This document shows, one piece after another, positions 58,525-64,000 of a DNA stretch of 64,000 nt. Source of the stretch: Castor canadensis. Its lineage: Eukaryota; Chordata; Mammalia; Rodentia; Castoridae. Under the pieces are notes generated by a model. The model was not told the DNA's origin and ran no database searches. It was given only the letters and a program-made list of their open reading frames with translations. The translations under genes and the position numbers were made by a program. The DNA lies in NCBI RefSeq assembly GCF_047511655.1, contig NC_133401.1:10262001-10326000 (forward strand), given 5' to 3'. Each line of letters opens with the position of its first letter. Position 1 is the stretch's first letter.

Positions 58525-58865
58525 TGAGCACAGACAGCTCACAGTTCTGAAGGTCATGTGAAGGTATCAGCTTGGCTCTGGAGAGGACTTCATAATGGAT
58601 GGTACATATGAGAGTTTTTAGGAGCAAAAAAGACATCAGGAGACAGGAGGTCAGAAAGAAATACGGGGGTCCAGTTTACTGTTATAAGAACTAGCTCTCT
58701 TGAGAACTAACTCAGGATCCCAGGAGAACTAATTTAATCCCTTCTGTGAGCAGTTCCTACTAGGTTATTCCACTAGGCCCTGTGTGTTAAAGATCCCACA
58801 ACCACACTGAGGACTCTGACCCTAGTCAGACCTCAAACTTTTGAGGGACAACCACATCCAAAGTA
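58525..58865 (-). mobile_element. Fossil LTR, ERVL-MaLR type
   Basis: The minus strand reads '...gggatctttaacacacagggcc...ttagttctcaagagagctagttcttataac...', the usual MaLR order. It looks like an old solo LTR. Confidence 0.6.
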
Positions 58866-59094
58866 GCAAATGGTGTTAGAAACCAAGATCTGGGTGCTAC
58901 GTGTGCTCATTGCTACTAGCATGTCATTGTCTCTAGGTCCTGTCAGCTGATAGAGAAAGAAATATGTGCAAATACTGACTTATATACACACATCTATATG
59001 GAATATCTTTGTCTATACTAATATAAACATGGGGCCACACTGACATCTTCACTCCATTCCATCACTCCATAATCATCCTAGCCTTCTCCCTAGT

Positions 59095-59450
59095 AGAAGA
59101 TCTTGGGTTGGATCTTTTACTAGGAGGATCTTTTACTACGGAGGACATCATTGGTAAAATTGGTTTGACTGATTACTACTACTGTATCGATATTGAACTT
59201 GATAATAGTACTTTGCCAATGGAAAGAGAGGTCCTTATCCAAAAGAAATATTTGTGGAAGTGTTCAGGTCCTAGAGGGAAAGGAGTATGACGTACACAGC
59301 TTTTTCTTCAATGGTTCAAGAAAAGAGAAAAAGAAACATAAAGCAAACAGAGCAAATTACTCTCTGGTGAATCTGAGCAAAGGGAGTTACAAGACATGAA
59401 ATAATGGCAACTTTTCTATAAATTTCAAATTATTCCTGTATGAAAACATT
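59095..59450 (+). repeat. Old L1-type 3' end
   Basis: 'ggatcttttactac', 'gacatcattggtaaaattgg', 'gaacttgataatagtactttg' and 'caacttttctataaatttc' follow an old repeat 3' end that I believe is L1M-type. Confidence 0.5.
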
Positions 59451-59475
59451 TTCATTTGTTTTGTTTATTAAAACC

Positions 59476-60122
59476 CAGGGTAAGGAGTGGTGGTTATGCC
59501 TAGATGACCAACTACTCAGGAGGTGGAGGTAGGAGAATTGCTGTTTGACACCAGCCTGGGGAAAGTTAGCAGGAGACCCTATTTTAAAAACAAACTAAAC
59601 AGAATGAAAGGACTTGGGATGTGTAGGTCGAGTGCAAGAATGCTTACCTAGCAAGCTCAAGGCCTTACATTTGATCCCCAGTGCCAAAAAATAAAACAAA
59701 TCAAAACAAGAAAACAACCACTGACATTGAAACATGGTGACCTCAAGGGAAGAGCAGTTATATGTTTATTCACTCATTCATTGCAGTGGAGTGTGCGGGG
59801 ATAGAGCCTATGTCAAGGGCCTGGAGGGTAAGCCTTGCTCTATCCTCTATCACTTGGAGATGTGACTTCATTTTTCTGTACCTCTGGGAATCTTGTGTAC
59901 CCCATGGTATACTCAATAGATCTGGTATTTTCTGTTTGTGTGTGTGGCACTGGGATTTGAACTCAGGCCAACTTGAGCCACACCACCAGCCCTTTTTTGT
60001 GTTGGGTTTTCTTGAGTTAGGGTCTCAGGAACTATTTGCTGGGGCTGGCTTCAAACTGCAATCATCCTGATCTCTGCCTCCTGTGTAAATAGGATTACAG
60101 GCGTGAGCCACCAGCACCCAGC
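59476..60122. repeat. Forward SINE, spacer and reverse dimeric SINE
   Basis: Forward copy 59476-59700 ('ggaggtggaggtaggagaattg'). Reverse copy 59938-60122 ('cactgggatttgaactcagg', 'ggattacaggcgtgagccacc'). Confidence 0.8.
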
Positions 60123-60367
60123 TGACCTCGGGATGTTTTAAAGATGAATATGCCATAGAGATGACTTCTGTCTTACACAAAATATTCTAATTGTGAGAAA
60201 GCAAAGGAAAACTTTCAATTCCCTTTATGCTACCAATGGAACTGATATTATCAGAGATACAGAGAAAAATCTAAACTAATATTGCCATATCAATTAATCA
60301 AATATATCTAACAGTGAATAACATAACACAAAATGAATTAATGCTTTTGCATGAGAAACTCAGGATG

Positions 60368-60438
60368 GGGGCTAGCAGACTGACTCAGGTGATAGACTCC
60401 CCAAAAGTATTTTGCCCTGAGTTCAAAACCCAGTACTG

Positions 60439-60488
<50 letters not shown>

Positions 60489-60652
60489 ACCAAATGAAAA
60501 AGAAATGCAGGATGGGTAGGTACCTCAGAAGTTACCTACAAGCTGGGTGTGGTGGTTCACACTTGTAATCTGGCACTGGGGAGGCTTAGGTAGCAGGATT
60601 GAGAAGAGGAGACCAGCCTGGGCTACATGGTAAGACCTTGTCTCAGCAAAAA
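60368..60652 (+). repeat. SINE monomer, (CA)n microsatellite and B1-like SINE
   Basis: Monomer 60368-60438 ending 'gttcaaaacccagtactggc'; (CA)n at 60440-60490 growing from its tail; B1-like copy 60540-60652. Confidence 0.85.
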
Positions 60653-61103
60653 TTAATCTTTTATATTCTATGAAGACAGACACATTTATCACAAAACACC
60701 TCTGAGATTCAACGTTGTCCATGACCTTTTTAAACCTCGGCAGACAGAAGTGAAAGCAAAACTTCTTATTGTAACATTTATTTAATGAATAAATCACTTT
60801 GGTATCACTTACCATAGTTCACCACTGTTCTAGTATTATGTAATTATTAACTCAGCTATCTACAAAAATACAGCAGCACACTTAGTAAGAAAATTTTGGT
60901 CAACTTTTTTGATTATTAAATGCTATTCAATGAAAGTCAAAATCAAAACATTTTAAAAAGTTAAATTACTGTACAAAATTTGGAAGAAATGAAAACTGTA
61001 GTTCTTGCCACTAATTACAGCTTATGTATAAACCTCGTAAAATTGAAAGCCAAGCTATCACAGTGTGGATTTGCATAAATTTATAAATACAAAATAATTA
61101 TGA
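60653..61103. other. Intergenic, nothing recognised
   Basis: AT-rich. No gene or named repeat was seen. Confidence 0.3.
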
Positions 61104-61565
61104 TGCTGGGTGCCAGTGGCTCACACCTGTAATCCTAGCTACTCAGGAGGCAGAGATCAGAAGGATCTCAGGTCAAAGCCATTCCTGGGAAAATAGACCT
61201 CAAGACCCTATCTTGGAAAAAAAGCCATCAGACAATGGGCTGGTGTAGTGGCTCAAGGTGTATGCCCTAATTTCGAACCACAGTACCACAAAACAAAGAA
61301 AATAATTAGGACACTATATTGCATGTCTCTACAATACTTAGATTTTTCATTAAAAACTTCTTCCAAGTCGGGTGCCCATGACTCACGAATGTACTCCTAG
61401 CTACTTGGGAGGTTGAGATTGGGGGGATCTGGTTTAGGGTCAGCCTTGGCTAATAGCTCGAGAGACCCCATCTCAAAATAACTGGAACAAAATGTACTGA
61501 AGGTGTAGCTAAGCAGTAGAGTGCTTGCCCTGTGAGCCTGAGGCCCTGAGTTCAAGCCACAGTCC
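61104..61565 (+). repeat. Two dimeric SINEs
   Basis: Copies 61104-61297 ('gctgggtgccagtggctcac') and 61366-61565 (ending 'gagttcaagccacagtcc'). Confidence 0.85.
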
Positions 61566-61604
61566 CACTGAAGAGTGTGGGAAGGGGGGAGGAGGCAAAT
61601 CCTT

Positions 61605-62000
61605 CCATCCATTTTGAGTTGATTTTTGTATACGTTAAGAGACAGGACCCAATTTCAGTTTTCTATATGTGGAAAACAGGTTCCAAGCACCACTTGTTAA
61701 AGAAGCCAAATTTTCTCTAATGTATGTTTTTGAAAACTTTACAATAATCACTTCATTGAGGAGGTGGTGGGGACAGGGGGTAGAGGGTAGGGTGAATACG
61801 GTGCAAATACTGTGTACACATGTGTATCAGTGCAAAAATGATACCTGTGGAAACTATTCCAGAATGGGGTAAGGAGGATAAAGGAGAGAGGGGAGGGGGT
61901 GAAATCTAGCATGCTATATTTGATACACTGCAAGAATTTCTGTAAATGCCACATCTACCCACACTCAGCACAATAAAAAAAGGTAAAAAGAAATATTTGG
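61605..62000. repeat. L1 3' end with an inverted 5' part
   Basis: 61605-61758 is L1 sequence in minus orientation ('ttttgagttgatttttgtatacg', 'agcaccacttgttaaagaag'). 61760-62000 is the L1 3' tail in plus orientation ('ggtaaggaggataaagg', 'ctgtaaatgccacatctac') ending in A-rich sequence. This is the layout left by twin priming. Confidence 0.65.
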
Positions 62001-62029
62001 GGAAAAAAAGAAGCGTCTGGTTCACTGTA

Positions 62030-62183
62030 GCTTCCTGGGTTATTTCCAAGTCTTCGATTGTATACCATTGCTCTACCTTAATGTAATACTTAAACCTTTG
62101 AAACTACAAGAAAGAAAGACACAGGAAAACATGACAAGATATCAGCATAGGCAATGACCAATGAATAGGACTCCAATAGCTCC
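62030..62183 (+). repeat. L1 ORF2 fragment
   Basis: 'cttaaacctttgaaactacaag', 'gaaaacatgacaagatatcag' and 'ggcaatgaccaatgaatagg' match an ORF2 C-terminal segment. It ends exactly where duplication arm B begins. Confidence 0.7.
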
Positions 62184-62185
62184 TT

Positions 62186-63249
62186 TCACACCTGTCTCCT
62201 TTAGCACCTTAAATGTTTTGATCAGATTCCTGCTCAACTCTTCCCATAGACATGCCAATCATTTCAGGAATGTCCATCTAAAGGAAATCATGCTCCCCCT
62301 TCCAGGATGAAGGCACCGGGAAGAATAAGGTGTTCTCAAGATTTCCCAGGACACCACAATCAAGGGCTTGTCAGCCACCAGCTTTTGCACGTCCTGGTCC
62401 AGACCCCTTGGAGCAGTGCCTAGAAGTCTCAGGTCATTGTTCTAAATTTGCAGTCAACCTGGATCCAGGAACCATGGACCCTCATAGCAGATCACATCAT
62501 GAGGATACTTTTCCCCAAGCAGGATCAATTAGCCCATGACGGCAGAACCTGCCGGCTAAAATCTTCTCAGGGAGACCAGATTCCCCCTCATCAGTGACAG
62601 TGATGACAACTTCTCCAGAGCCACCCTACAGACCAGAATTGCAAGAATGACAGAACAGACCATGGTTTGACCAACACTGCTTAATTGTGCCTACCTGCCT
62701 CCTCTGTGCCAAATGCTTCCTCGAGTCAAACCCATGGCTCAGGTCAGTAGTCCCAACAAAAGACTGGCATGTGTGGTCTCCTCCAGCCTCCCCGCATGGC
62801 CTCAGTGGTTAAACCCACTGCCTGCCTTTCACCACTACTTTTCCATTTGACTTCTGGGGTGAGCGGCTCATGCAATTGTTGGGACCCCTAGTCATGTATG
62901 TGGTGTGGGACTCTGGGAACACATCAGTCAGCACTGATAGCAGTCAAAGACCAAATCTAATCAACTCACTCTCCTTACCTGAGATGTTAATCCACTCTGG
63001 AGGAAGGCAGCATGATTTAGAGCGCTAAATATGTGTGCATTTAACAAATACACAAGCGCTGCTTCATTATAAGCTAAGCAGTCATTCCAGAAGATTTATT
63101 TGCACAGGGATGGTTTTACAGATTAGATTTATAAAACCTAATTGCATAAATAATTGGCCTCAACACTCTGAAAACAGCCTTCTGGATTACTCCCTGTATG
63201 ATGAGGTAATGGGCACATCCATCTATATTTACAATTAAGATTTATTGGG
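62186..63249 (+). repeat. Direct segmental duplication, arm B
   Basis: The second copy of 43650-44708 in the same orientation, 18.5 kb away. Shared blocks run from 'cttcccatagacatg' to 'atttacaattaagatttattggg'. The flanks differ on both sides. Confidence 0.85.
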
Positions 63250-63379
63250 GTAAACCTTGAGGAGTTCTGTTACAACATGAAGAAGGCGAGGGTATTTCAG
63301 GTCAATGAGCACTTTCCTCCTCAGCAGTTACAGAAGAAAGGTCTTTAATGGACTTTGCAGGCATAATCACCGAGAAAAG

Positions 63380-64000
63380 GCATAACTTTGACCCCTCCAC
63401 ATCTCCAGCCGGCGCAGAGAATCTCCACTTCACGTTAAACGGAGAACCGAGGAGGCCCCCGGGGCCGCCAGTGGCCGGCGCCCATACGGCTTGGGAAGAC
63501 GCGGACCAGGTGAGCTTCGCGGTACCGCGGTTCCCCCACAGACAAGCCTGGGCCAGAGCAGCATAGCCCCCTGGACAGACTGACCTCCACCCGGGAAAAA
63601 AAGAGAAACTGAGTACTAAGCAATAAGAACAGTTAAGACATGCTGGAAAGAGGGTGGGGCGCCCTGAGCGCTGAAGATTGGGGGAAGGGAATCCTTCCCG
63701 GGACTGTAAATAAACAAGCCGGGCGGGCCGGAGAGGCTCTGGCGGGAGCGGGGCGCGCCAGCAACCAGGAGCGGGGACGCTTGTGAGAGGAGAGAAGACC
63801 CACTTCCCACGTGAACTGTAAATAAACACGCAGGCCTGACAACGCGGGGCAGTGTCGCCTTTCCCAGTGCTTGGAAAGGGAAAAGCCTGTGGCAGAGGCC
63901 CCCCTCCCCCGCACAGGAGAACTCTGAGCAAACAAAGCCTGTGGGACCAGGTGAGTGCTAAGCTCACCCCAGAGATCTGCATAAATAACGCCGCCAGCTA
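63380..64000 (+). promoter_or_regulatory. GC/CpG-rich block with roughly 110-bp repeats, possible L1 promoter
   Basis: CpG-rich sequence with 'ctgtaaataaaca' at 63704 and 63816 and the related 'ctctgagcaaaca' at 63922 (periods about 112 and 106). 'accaggtgag' occurs at 63507 and 63945. It is cut by the window end. The tandem-monomer, GC-rich layout resembles rodent L1 5'UTRs, but no L1 ORF1 is in view, so a host CpG island is possible. Confidence 0.4.

Noticed and set aside
63302-63982. A 226-codon minus-strand frame at the right edge
   Set aside because: It lies in GC-rich repeated sequence with no recognisable domain; open frames are expected there by composition.

Overview
The window is mammalian nuclear DNA. 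The host genes are spliced or single-exon, GC-poor intergenic sequence is packed with interspersed repeats, and there are CpG-island promoters. The commonest repeat is a dimeric tRNA-derived SINE of the kind I associate with beavers (Castor, Castorimorpha): a left half with a 'ggtggctcacacc' box A, and a right half reading 'gagttcaaaccccagtac'. Simple ID-like and B1-like SINEs are also present. I take the host to be a castorimorph rodent, probably Castor; the order Rodentia is surer than the genus.

The host genes, left to right, are the 3' end of SELENOV (+), EID2B (-), EID2 (-) and a galectin of the LGALS13/LGALS14/CLC type (+). This is the order and orientation of human 19q13.2, so the window is an orthologous segment with many insertions.

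Region by region. 1-4 kb: the last four coding exons of SELENOV, including the UGA selenocysteine codon, and a separate 3'UTR exon carrying a SECIS element. 4-11 kb: MaLR-type LTRs, a MIR, L1 fragments and SINEs. 11-12.4 kb: EID2B with a CpG-rich promoter. 12.4-21 kb: SINEs over a broken-up old L1. 21-22.5 kb: EID2 with an NRF1-site promoter. 23-26.5 kb: a long LTR, SINEs and low-complexity tracts. 26.6-27.5 kb: a CpG-rich 30-bp tandem array joined to a CpG-rich, GA-rich, A-tailed unit that recurs inverted at 34.0-34.4 kb. 32-33.4 kb: an LTR split by a full-length RPS24 retrocopy. 34.4-42.4 kb: L1s and an old gammaretrovirus-like element (-). 43.6-50.2 kb: one arm of a direct duplication, a smaller local duplication, and a second copy of the same retroviral family (+) with a gag trace. 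50.9 kb: a 5S rRNA pseudogene. 52.4-54.3 kb: the galectin, which looks like a pseudogene. 54-63 kb: L1s, LTRs, SINEs and the second duplication arm. 63.4-64 kb: a GC-rich block with roughly 110-bp repeats, possibly an L1 promoter.

The genes do not form a pathway. EID2 and EID2B are paralogous nuclear repressors of p300-dependent differentiation, SELENOV is a testis-type redox selenoprotein, and the galectin belongs to the placental/eosinophil galectin cluster. The most unusual items are the 30-bp CpG array with its inverted relative, the selenoprotein decoding parts, and the decayed galectin. Repeat boundaries were read by eye and are approximate (about +/-10-30 bp). Family names rest on remembered consensus sequences, not on a search.
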